64,000 nucleotides of DNA from Scleroderma bovista (taxonomy: Eukaryota; Basidiomycota; Agaricomycetes; Boletales; Sclerodermataceae), in the NCBI GenBank assembly GCA_037178675.1, contig JAYMGJ010000094.1:32717-96716 (forward strand), given 5' to 3'. Positions 31,986 through 42,786 of this stretch are shown piece after piece. The notes beneath the pieces were generated by a model. That model saw only the letters and a list, made by a program, of their open reading frames with translations, was not told the origin of the DNA and made no database searches. The position numbers and the translations under genes are program-made. Each line of letters starts with the position of its first letter. Within the stretch, counting starts at the first letter, position 1.

Positions 31986-34267
31986 CTTGGAGGGATAGCG
32001 GATGTGTATACGCTCGAGGGCGAGAGCAGATCAGCCTGGACAATGAGGATATGTGCGAGATTAGGGACTTGGTCTTTGCCACGAATGTGCCTGCCCTAAA
32101 CCTCGTGCACGCCCACAGCGTCGACCGGGCCGCGTTCTTCTCATGACTTTCGGTAGAGTTGTCCATCAACGTTTCAACATCCCCCAGCGTGACGGTGATG
32201 AGCTGGCGTACGTTCCTTCATCCGACGCACTCGAGCCTTTCCCTCAGCGAATGTACGATATTCAAGTCAGGCGCCGGCGTGTCAACTGAGGACCAACTTT
32301 GTTATTTAGGCACAGCTACTCGGCGCCCCATCCAGCGACCTCAGGTCAGTTACTGGTGTGCGTCATCACAGTCTATCGAACAACCAATGAACGTTCTCAC
32401 ACAGGAATAGTGGTAGTTCCACCCCTAGGCTTCCTCCGTTCCGCATGCCTTACCGTTTCAATCCGTTATTAAGCCTACCGGTTCTTACAGGCACCACTGC
32501 ATCTTTCCGTTCTAACAGAGCCTTTAGAACCACAGTCCTGGTCCTCCCAATCGAGTATTTGCTCCGGTTACTCCGTTTTCCCAGCGAAAGTTACGTAGTG
32601 CTTCTGTTCTTCCTGATAGGAGTCATCCCCCTTAAGCTGTTGCTTGAATGTTCCTCATACGTCGTATCCCATCATATCTGGTAATCGGCTTGTGCATGCA
32701 CTCCATCCATCTCTTATGTGGTGGAGTTTCCTTGCCACGACGGGTTCTCACTACACTAGTCAATCACCCGCCTTGAGAGAAACTTCCACAGGATCACCTA
32801 ATTTCCACGAACAAGCAGTCAATGCCGGGCATCGCCTGGCACAAGCGATGAGAAAGATTTACAGGAAGTACTAGGCCACACGTAGCGAACCAATGGGCGG
32901 TGACTTTGGCACTGTATGTTCTCAATTTTGTGTCCTCCCGCTTTTAATTCGGAACACGGAGATCGAAGAGATCTTCCACAACTAAACGCAGTCTACTTTT
33001 GCGACCGGGGTCCTAGTGGAACTTCACAGCACCACACATGCAGACACAAAATCCGCGATACCAGCACGTTGCTGGGTGCACCCTTGAGGTCAAGCCACGC
33101 CGATTCTAGCAGGTTTTGCTACCAGGAAGAAATCCATTAGAAGGTTCGCGGGATCCATGGCTTTGTCTGGTCTACAATAACCTCTGGCTTTCTGGAACAC
33201 CTAATAAGCACAACAAGTATAAGTATCCCTGTTCTAACAATATGCAGCGACCTGACTCATCTGTGGGTGTACACCATTCTACGAGGATGGTTGTCCACTC
33301 CATTGTTATGTAAGTACATTGGCTTCCTTATAGCACCGATCTATTCAAAGTTCAGGATCGTGTATTCATCTTCCTCACCTAATGACATGGTTGGCTGTCC
33401 CGCCACCACGATTGCATCCCTGTGAAATAACAAAATGGCCCCGCATGCGCATTCGGCCAATATTAGTGTACAGATAGTAAAGGTACTTTTCATAAACCCG
33501 TGTCACCTTGTTTGCTTAGGGTCGTCGAAAAGAGTCATCTTGACCTGTTGGATCGGTCTCTTCCATCGTGGTGGTCTGAATTGCATAAGTTCGTTGGCCA
33601 CACTGGCTTCGATAGGGCATTGATATGCCACACCCGCTCGAGGTCTCCAGTAAGGGTTTGCAAAAGAAGCCTGCTCAACAATCGTGTCCCTTCACAATGA
33701 CTGGTTACCGTGTGAGGCCGAGACCCCAGATGCATGTTATTGTCTTGGAATTCCTCCGTGTGGAGACTGTTTCTCGTTCGGATGGTCTTTGACGTTTCCA
33801 AAACGACAAAGATTTCCACTGCCAGCCCGTTCTTCTTCTCGCTTGGATGGTGTAAATATGGATTCATGGACATCTCATTGGTCGGAGAAAACGGGGTTCG
33901 CGGGGGGCCGATTTGTGCACTATGCTTGGTACACCTTAACTTGGCTGTGCTTGCAGTCGTGGAGGTCCCGTTACGCCGTCCAGTCATCCATTTGGCCAGC
34001 ACAGAGCTTTCGCTGGTTGGGTATATCTGGTCAGCTGAAGCGGCGAGGAACGGAGTTTCCTTCTTGTTGTTCTCAGTCCAGCTGTTTCCTTCTTCAACAC
34101 ATATCCGAGACAATTGTCTGCCGTGGTATCACCCACAACACTGATTTTCACCCCATCGTCACCTACTGCTAGCTTCCATTGGCAAGCTCGCCTGTGCGGC
34201 AGTCATTCAGTTATTAAGCGTCCTTGTGAGTGAACATCGACTTTATCTTCCCTGATCATCCCTCACG
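31986..34267. other. 2.3 kb without a convincing gene
   Basis: Two plus-strand stretches read like protein: near 32050-32140 (VFATNVPALNLVHAHSVDRA) and 32143-32289 (ELAYVPSSDALEPFPQRMYD), in different frames, so a frameshifted relic or two exons of an unknown gene. From 32445 on, open frames up to 192 codons (34113-33535, minus) overlap frames on the other strand and have no recognisable domain. Confidence 0.4.
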
Positions 34268-36549
34268 ATGGGCCTTTATAGTTCAAGTCGGCGTCATATA
34301 CACAGCGCTTCCACTATGTCGCAGCCCGTGCAGGGATGGCACCCGAATCCGCAGTTGATGCAGCAGCAGTCTGGGCCGCAGCAGATGCCTCCCCCTGGTT
34401 GGTCAGGCAGCTGGCCACCCGCAGGCGGTATCCCCCCAGGGTACCCAGGCCCGCCTCCGATGCCCCATGGTGCACCTCCCCTCTGGAACGCTGGTTACTG
34501 GCAATATAATCCGCAGATGCGAAACGCACAACAGCCTTGGGCCCCTGGCATGGGTTGGGGCGTACCTCCCAATTACAACCCATACAAACGTGTTCCTCGT
34601 CCCCCCTCGCCGAGTTACTGGCAAACCCAGCTGACCGATAACGGATTGGGTCTCGAGGGCATGGTGAAAAAGTGCGTCGGAGTCGTAATTGACGCTCTTT
34701 TCTATACCTGTGTCGTTTACCGCTGTTTGATGATGCACTAACACTACGGCGTTTGCAGAGAGCGAAAGGAGGAATCAGATGACGGAGATCCCCATACGCC
34801 TTGGATATGGAATCCGCCAAGTTTATTACCAGACCCTGTTGATCGGGCAACACCCGAACGCACCTTCGACCTTCGTCGCGGAGGGTCCCAGGACAGCAAC
34901 ACTCGCTCCAGTACGATACCCCCACGGGAATCAGCCAACCATATTGAAAGGAGAGCACCGACACGTGAAGGACCCAGCAGTCAATCTTACGGTCATGCGA
35001 CCACAAATAACACTCCCGTGCGCCCGAGTACTACTTCTCAGGTGCATAATCAGACGCCTGATAGAGGCACCCCGACAAGAGGAGATTATAATTATATCTA
35101 CCGTTCTCGCAGTACCTCCCAAGAACCGCAGAGTCAAACGTCATCCACACCTTCGCGCCGTGCAACTGACCCGTCTCATGGATCTTCCGGCCACCGTCGG
35201 TCGGCGTCAACTGGACCATCACCCCAATCCTCGTTGGGTCGCAGTGATTCCTTTTCCTATGGTCGCTCACAACAACCTGTGGCAAGTCAGCCGGCTCATG
35301 CCAATGGGTATACCCTGCAAACACCCGTATACACCCAAGAACCAGACTCTTTTAGTAGTCAAATGGATCTTCAACCCACGTTTTCATCCAGTATTGTTCG
35401 CACACCGACGCACTATCAACAGCCTCGTCGTAGCACTGACGAGAGGAGACATGCGTCTGTCTCCCCCTCACGACATGGTCCTGCGTCTGGTCCAAACCAG
35501 GGCAGGGGAAGTGCCCCACCACTCGCCAGACATGCATCTATGCCAGCCAACTCTTCATCCGGTGATGGTTTTCTCAAATTTCCGGAGGATCTCTCAAATT
35601 CTTTGCCTCCCGTCTCATCAGCTACTGCTCGAACATCCAGGAATCCTACCCAGCTGTCACGCACTCGCACTGAGCCATCCATGGGCGCAAACTTGACCAC
35701 GATACCCGAGACGTCCTCTTCACTGTCAAGTGGCGACCAGTACTTGGCTCCTTTACAAGAACCCCCTTCCACGGACGATGAATCGGTGGATGATCCGTCT
35801 CCCCGTCGCAGGAGCAGACACTCTCCGTACTCCAGTGGCCCCTCTCCCAACCGTTCTCCGCGAAGCGGTCGCTCACCGCACAGTGTTAGACATTCGGCCG
35901 AGCCTTCCCCGCGCCACGCTGACCATCGCCCGTCCTCTTACCGCTCGCCTGACATCTCTCCCCAGACCCACGACCCTCGTTTATCGTCACACTCGAGCGG
36001 GAGTGACCCTTCGCCACGCCATTACGACTCTCGTCGGTCGTTGCATTCCAACAGACCCTCTCCGCGCTCGCCAGACGATCCGTCTCCACAGCAGCGCGAC
36101 CTGCGTCCCTCGCCATACCCCTCTTCCTCCGCCAACAGACGCGAGAACCCACTTCCACCTCCCCCGATGGAGCGACCTAGCCTCGCGGCGTCGCAGCCGC
36201 CTGTCCAAGAACCCCCACCAGCGAACTGGTCGCACAGGGTGCGCCTGGGGTTCTGGAATAGACGTGGCGACCATCTCACGTCGAATATGTATGTCGTATA
36301 TGCGCCGGAAAACCGCGCGTACCCCGAGGAGCTCCGAGACTATCCCAGTGAAAGCGAGGGATATGCTGATCAACATCGTACTTTTCTTCCATGGTCGCGT
36401 GATCGGCCTGAGCTGCCTGCGTCGCTCCCAAATCGTGGACGCCCACCAGCTCAGCCCTATGATAGCGTAAGTCTATTGCGGTTTTTTCGTCCCATGCGCA
36501 CGATGCTGACCTTGCTGTGTAGTTTGTGGTGTACAAGTATTTTCCCTGA
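34268..36549 (+). CDS. Pro/Ser-rich conserved basidiomycete protein
   Basis: Three exons (34268-34671, 34759-36466, 36523-36549) give 712 residues, or 696 if translation starts at the second ATG (34316, MSQPVQGWHPNPQ), which I find more natural. The start is Pro/Gly/Gln/Met-rich like a low-complexity RNA-binding or secretory-coat type tail. A conserved-looking block GDPHTPWIWNPPSLLPDPV follows intron 1. The middle 400 residues are Ser/Pro/Arg/His repeats (SPRHADHRPSSYRSPDISPQ style), surely disordered. The last 110 residues are folded-looking: WSHRVRLGFWNRRGDHLT, YVVYAPENRAYPEELRDYPS and, across the last intron, YDSFVVYKYFP. The C-terminal block looks conserved among Agaricomycetes from memory, but no function is known to me. 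It converges on the RBR ligase gene with 232 bases between stops. Confidence 0.8.
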
Positions 36550-36781
36550 ATCTTTGGCTCCCATACATGAACCGATCCATTTATTCTTCTATTTAAATTA
36601 CTGTTGGTCAGGAAGTGGTGAGGCAATGATGAGAATACGGTGGAGTACATGTATAAGTAGCACATAAATACACGTATGAAAGGATTACTGAGACAGCGTA
36701 TCGTACAGCAGGAAATGCATATGCAACAGAAAGGTAGCGTAAGACGAAGTGAGAGATCCAACAAGTCAAGTCATCGTCAAG

Positions 36782-39700
36782 TCATCCAAACAATCCTCCG
36801 ATGGTCCCATGAGCAAGGCGCATGTGATCATAAATGCCTTCGCCCTTGGGGAATATGGCCAGACACTGCCAACATATGTGGGACTGACAGCGCGTGCAGG
36901 TCATGTGGTTACAGCCCTCGCTACGCTCAATCGGTATCCTGCAAACAGGGCAGCTCTTGACATCGTGGGTCGACCGCCACTCCGCGAATAGCTTGTCGTC
37001 CGCTACGTCCCGCTCCTCACACGTCAGCCCGTCATGATACTCAATGTGACATGCAGGGCAGATGCGGGCGAGGCAGGACGGACACTGGAGAATAGTGTTC
37101 CGCGGTGCAGGTCGGTATATCTGGGTACAGTCCGGAGCAGGGCAATTGTGGAACTCGTCGGGCCGACCGTGGACGTATGTCCAGAAGGCCGCTTCGAGGA
37201 CAGCATCGAATTCGCTTGCATTCAATAGTTCACGAGAAAGGCTAAGGGGTATGGGTTCAGTGCAGCGTGCGTCATCCCCAAGACACGTAAGAGGGAAGGT
37301 CTTGTTGTCCACAGCGGCAGCTAGATAGCCCATGAGACAACTCCTGCACCATTGGTGACCACACGGCAGGGAAGTCGGAACGGCCGCCTCATCGAGGCAG
37401 ACAGGGCAAACGACATCTGACGAGGACTCTGTTCCTCGTCTTTCCTGCGCATCCTGGACGGCCTTGCACGCGATATGGAAAGTTTCCTCGTTTCCACGAA
37501 CGACCAGTGAACGTTTCGCAAAGTCAAAGAAACAATTTCCCGCGCCAAGATTGTCCTGCAGTTTAAGAAGGTCTTCACTGAGGAACAAACCGAGGGATTT
37601 CCCAGCAAAAGGTATATGCCATTGTTGAAGCGACTTGACATCGACAAGTTTGCGAATGATCTCTTGCTTAGCCTGATGCCGACGTGCGAGAGACCCGAGC
37701 ACAGTGACGACACGCCTTTGCCTGTGAAGTTGGATCTCAAGACCAGGGTATTGCTGATGAAGCCACTCTAAGAAAAAAGTGCCAGCGCTGCTGATAAGGA
37801 AGTCATCCCAGATAGGTTTCTTGTCGAAGATGACAGTCTCCCCACGCATCAGCTGTTCGAATTCGTACTTGAGGTGGCTGAGCAGAGTTGCGTCTTCGCA
37901 AGAGAGCCTAATGAAAACCGGCCCCTCTGCCAGACCCTTCACATTTCCGCGGGCTGACAATGTGATGCCTGAACCATATCGCTGCGACCACGACGTGCGC
38001 AACCATGCTATATCCTCTCGCAACTTGTCATACACCGGATAGGGGAATGTATGAGACATGCTGAGGACATGGCGCACATAAAGGAGTGTACGACCCAAGA
38101 ACGGTAGGTCTTTGTTGTCCAGGTAGTCCTGAGCAGCACGGGCTTCTGCGTAAGTCGAGAATTTAACCCAGGCTTTGGCCACGCCATGGCTGTACGGCGG
38201 TGGCAACACGTCAAACTTGATGATCGTGCCACATTCCTCCAACATCGACTGTATTTTTTGTGTCGCGCGCTCAAGCGACGTGTAATTGGGTCGCTCCAGC
38301 ATGATCGACTCCGCATCGCCAAACCGACGAATATCTTTCTCCGTTGTCTGAGCAGGAAGATAGCGAAGAACAACATTGTATGCGCCAACAGCCGGAAGTC
38401 CGTCATATAAATCAGCAGTGACGATGTTATCGTGGACTGGAGTAGCGCAGGCGACTTCCATGGCAGCCTTCGCCTCTTTAAGAGTAGCATAACCTGCATA
38501 GCCCATACGGTGGGGCAATTGCCATGACACATGAACCTCCGTATCATCGATAGTCGTGGTGCCGCGGGAAGAGTTGCTAATGGAAACCCTGGCAGTCAAG
38601 GGCTGTCCATGAAAGTCATATCCGTTGAGTGCCGTGGCAGCCCTAATCGCTTCAGATGGAGACGAGAACTGTGCCTTGACAGTCACCGATTTACGCATGG
38701 GAGCCTCAGGGGCATTAAGCCGGTCGACCTGGCCATACTTTTCCAGCAACTGCGAAATAGCGTCCTTCGGAATGTCCGCCTTCACATTCCCCAGATAGAC
38801 CCACCGACTCTCAAAACCAGTGGTCACCTCTTGGACATCAAAGCCTCGGTCAAATTTGACCTTGATGTGGTCAGCAATCGTTGTGGTGAACAGAGACTCA
38901 TGTGGCCGAAGTGGTGCTGCAGGCTTCACTACCGCGTCACGATTCTTGAAAAACATGTGTTCAGGTGGCGGTTGTGGTTCTGGGGGTTTCACCACTGTGT
39001 CCCATTTCCCGGGCTCGGGCCGTCCTGATAACTCTGTGGCCTTCACTATCGCTTGTCTTTTCCCTGTAGGCTTCATCGCTGTCTCACACTTCCCCACAGA
39101 CTTGGATTTAGGACGGCGTGGTGGTTCCGCGGACTTCACCACCGTATCACGTTTCCCTGTGGGTTTGGGTAGCCGTGGTGGTTCTGCGGGTTTCGCCACT
39201 GTGTCACTTTTCCCCACAGACTTAGATTCGGAATGATGTTGTGATGGTTCCGTAGGCTTCACCGCGATTTCGCGTTTCCCATTAGCACCAACGGACGCAG
39301 GCCCTTTGACATCCGTGGGAGAGGCAGAGCTTGAGTCAGTAGGTGAGGATGCAACCTTCCTGCTCTCCGCATTCGAGGGCCCACGAGAAACCGCTTCACT
39401 TCCCCCTACGGACTTGGTTTCAGGTGGTCGTTGTGGTTCTGCGGGCTTCGCTACCGCTTCACTTTTCCTTGCAGACTCGGGCTCGGGTGGTCGTGACGAT
39501 TCGGTAGGTTTTTGCCTTGTCTCACATTTTTCATTATCATCGATGGATACATCTTTCTTGCTTTCAGTGTACCAGGATGGTACACGAGGAGGTATGCCCT
39601 ACGAAAATACACGATCAACCAACACGATAATATCCTTGATTCTTCCCGTTTACCCACCTTGTGAGCATAGTAGCATACACGACTATAGCAGGTGCGCCAC

Positions 39701-42561
39701 TGATTGCAAGGAGGCCGCGGAGCATTCAAGTCATGGAGATATCGGCAGGTAGAGAAATCCTGGTCACATTCCCCTCTTAACCAATTTATGCAAACATTGC
39801 GTTTATCAGCACCGGATTGTTGCGATTGTTCACCTGCAGACTTCGACTCAGGATGTGGTGATATGTCTATTGGCTTCACCACCGTTTCCCGATTCCCATT
39901 GACACCAGCGAATACCGCCCCATTAGTGCCAGAGGGAGGAGGTTTCGATGGTGGGTCCCTCTCGCCTCCTGTGTCAGCAGGAGAATTTGATTTAGAGTGA
40001 AAGTCCTTCTTGCTCTCTGTGTTTGAGGGAAGAGAATTTGGCTTAGAGGGAGGATCCCTCTTACCCTCTATGTTCGACGGAGGGTTCGGCTTAGACAGAG
40101 GGCCCTTCTTGCTCTCTGTGTTCGACGAAGGGTTCTGCTTGGATGGGTGGTCATTCTTGCTCCCTGCGTTCGAGGAAGGAAGAGCCTGTTTAGAGGGGAA
40201 GTCCGCCTTGCTCTCTGTGTCTGAGGAAGCAAGAGAATTCGATTTAGGAAGTGGGGAAGGGTCCTTTTTGGTCTCGTTCGAGAGTGAGGTAGAAATCAAT
40301 GTAGAGTGTGGAGGCGCATCCTTGCTGCTCTCTGTATATATAGGCACATGCGATTCCCCCTACAAAAACACAAAGTGAGCTCTCACGTAAACATATCCAT
40401 AAGCGTTCCACCCACCTCATGAACAAACCCGCATATGGGGCGAGGACAGGACTCTCTGCGCCAGAAGATGCAACGAAGCCGCGGGGCATTCCTGTCATGG
40501 AGATACAAGCAAGTAGAGGAATCTTTGTTCCATTCGCCTCTTAGCCAATTTCTGCAGACCTCGTTGGAGCGCGATAGAGGGTTCGGTTTGGTGGAAGTAT
40601 CCTTCTTGTTCTCGGTATCTGAAGGAGAAGGAATCGGTTTAGAGGAGTAATCTTTCTTGCTCTCTGTGCTCAAGGAAGAAGGATTCGTTTTTGATGGTGA
40701 GTCCCTCTTACTCTCTGTGTCTGAGGGAGGTACCTTCGGTTTAGACGGAGGGTCCTTCTTGCTCTTCGTGTCCGAGGGAGGAGGATTCGGTTTAGAAAGT
40801 GAGGAAGAATCTTTCTTGATCACCGTGTGCGAGGGAGTGACAGGATGCGGTATGGAGGGTGGGAGTGTATCCTTCCTGTTGCCAGTATGTGTGGGCCGCA
40901 CACGCGACGGCCGCTACAAAGGCACAGAATCAGCTCATACACACACATATTCATAACCGGACCACTCACCTCATGAACCTCTGGAGGCTTCACCACCACT
41001 TGTTGTCCCCCTGCAGACTTGGACTCAGAATGCAGCGATGGCTCTGTTGGCTTCACTATCGTTTCCCGCTCCCCATTAACACCAACGGGAGCCACCTCGT
41101 TGGAGCGCGAGGGAGGGTTTGGTTTGGTGGGAGTATCCTTCTTGCTCTCTTCTGAGGGAAAATAATTGGATTTAGATGGTAAATCCCTCTTGCACGTCGT
41201 GTTCGAGGCAGGAGGAGTCGGTTTGGAGGAATCTTTCTTGCTCTCTATGCTCGAGGAAGAAGGATTCATTTTCGATGGTGAGTCCCTCTTACTCTCTGTG
41301 TCTGAGGGAGGAGCCTTCGGTTTAGATGGAGGATCCTTCTTGCTCTCCGGATCTGAGGGAGGAGGAGTCGGTTTAGAAGGTGGGGAAAGGTCCTTCTTGA
41401 TCTCCGTGTGCGAGAGCGTGACAGAAGGCGGTATAGAAGGCGGGAGTGCATCCTTCCTGCTCTCAGTATGTGTGGGCCGTGTATGCGATGGCCTCTACAA
41501 AGGCACCGGATCAGCTCATAGGCGCACATATTCATAAGCAGACCACTCACCTCATGAGCGAAGTAGCACACGGAGGAAGGGCAGTGCCCCCTGAGCCAAT
41601 ACATACAGGTAGATCGCGGGGCATTCTTGTCGTGGAGATATGAACAGTCCGAGGACTGCTTGTCACATTCGCCTTTTAGCCACTTTATGCAGACGTATAT
41701 AGGAGGCCGCGGCGCGTTCTGGTCGTGAAGGTATGGGCAGGACGCGGGATGCCTGTAACATCTGCCCTGTAGCCATTTCAGGCAGACTTCGCGTTGAGGC
41801 GGCGGGCGTTGTTCCTGGACCTGTAATGGCAGGTATGCCGGACGCGAGGATGCGGATGCAGGGAATGACGGCGGAAGCTGAGACTGCGACGGCACTGACA
41901 TCGACTGCAGTGGATTCGGATGGATATTGGAAAGCGGATGGGGCTGAGGCTGAGGAAGGTGCACGCGAAGCGCGGATGGCTGAGGTGGAGGTGACAGAAG
42001 CAGATCCCGCACGGTGATATTCTCCCACTCCAACGCTGCCAGAGGCGGATGCTCAACGAATACAGGAGGACAGTGGGAGATAGGGATAGACATGTACATG
42101 GGCGGCGACGTATATCCTACGTTATCCTGTACAGAAAATATCGAAGTCAACAACGCGCATGCGCATGCGCCGCCGGTCGTAATTCGCAATCACGCACGTA
42201 CCCCATGACCATTCGTAGTGGGATATCTTAGCCTTGGCCCGACGGCTGCCGCGTTGGGCACAAATGACGGTGCGATTTGGGTTGGCGGGAGAGCATTCAA
42301 ATTTGCAGCGGAGGGCGCAGATATCGAGGGCGAAGGGTTCGAGATCGACGACTGCTGCTGGACGAGCGGTGTCGCCCTGTCTCCAGCGCCATTAAAGTTA
42401 ATGCTGTTGGCATTCGAGCTGTTCCTTGGAAGACCTCCTGTCTTTTGTTGGGTCGGGATGGGTTTTGTTGCGGGTGTTCGTGGGATTTTGTTCATGGAAC
42501 TCGACTTGAGGTTGAAAGACGACGATGAAGAGTCTGCTGTGGGTTTCGCACAGGCAGCCAT
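36782..42561 (-). CDS. Large CCCH/RRM-like/RBR E3 ubiquitin ligase with duplicated exons
   Basis: Six exons, all bounded by phase-0 introns, in transcript order 42561-42202, 42126-41551, 41494-40970, 40913-40416, 40359-39658 and 39598-36782, give 1825 residues. Exon 2 holds three CCCH-type units (CLKWLQGRCYRHPASCPYLH, CIKWLKGECDKQSSDCSYLH, CMYWLRGHCPSSVCYFAH). Exons 4 and 5 each hold further pairs (CRNWLRGEWNKDSSTCLYLH, CINWLRGECDQDFSTCRYLH). Exon 6 has RRM-like folds (WVYLGNVKADIPKDAISQLL), a long helical region and a C-terminal RING1-IBR-RING2 set: CPVCLDEAAVPTSLPCGHQW, the IBR with CPAPDC and CPSCLARICPACH, then RING2 CPVCRIPIERSEGCNHMTC followed by C..C. Cys in the MTC segment is the expected acceptor position for RBR thioester catalysis. 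The protein is probably an RNA-associated RBR ligase. The substrate is unknown. Confidence 0.88.
39658..41494 (-). repeat. Three tandem paralogous exons inside the RBR gene
   Basis: Exons 3 (41494-40970), 4 (40913-40416) and 5 (40359-39658) share the same plan: a Ser/Pro/Lys repeat tract (SDTESKKDPPSKP-like units every 15-17 residues), then SRSNEV or its equivalent, then a CCCH pair ending in (V/A)HE or AHK. The introns are alike too (GTGAGTGGTC.GCTTATGAAT ... TTTGTAG). Exon 3 has lost its CCCH fingers and keeps only the linker with RETIVKPTEPSLHSESKSAG, a block also present in exon 5. Duplication of exon plus intron units in phase 0 explains the series. Confidence 0.8.
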
Positions 42562-42786
42562 CGTGGAGGAAAGTTGGCTAATCGTGTTTAGGAGATAAAC
42601 AGGAATATCATATTAACGTCCTTCTCTCGCACGGACCATTCACCCCAAACACACGCCATCACTTTTATTTCAGCGTCTAATAACGGTGTCCATGATTGTA
42701 CTATCGCCAGCTAAACGATGTGCCAAAACAAGGCACTCGACAAACAATAGGGCAGAGGGCCACCTTCATCAATCATTACATCAACA
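42562..42786. other. Between RBR and Kar5-like genes
   Basis: About 225 bases that serve as the promoter of the RBR gene and the 3' end of the Kar5-like gene. No further feature was seen. Confidence 0.4.

Noticed and set aside
31680..32099. 139-codon plus-strand open frame
   Set aside because: Mostly antisense to exon 1 of the MYND gene, whose minus-strand exons splice in phase.
33535..34113. 192-codon minus-strand open frame
   Set aside because: Long frames exist on both strands here, none has a domain, a good start or neighbouring exons.
35886..36376. Arg/Gly/Trp-rich minus-strand frames
   Set aside because: Antisense shadows of the Pro/Ser/Arg-rich protein on the plus strand.
39306..41643. 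Series of Gly/Phe/Leu-rich plus-strand frames that look like repeats (GLDGGSFLLSVSEGG)
   Set aside because: They are the antisense reading of the Ser/Pro/Lys repeats in the RBR gene; all splice sites and fingers are on the minus strand.
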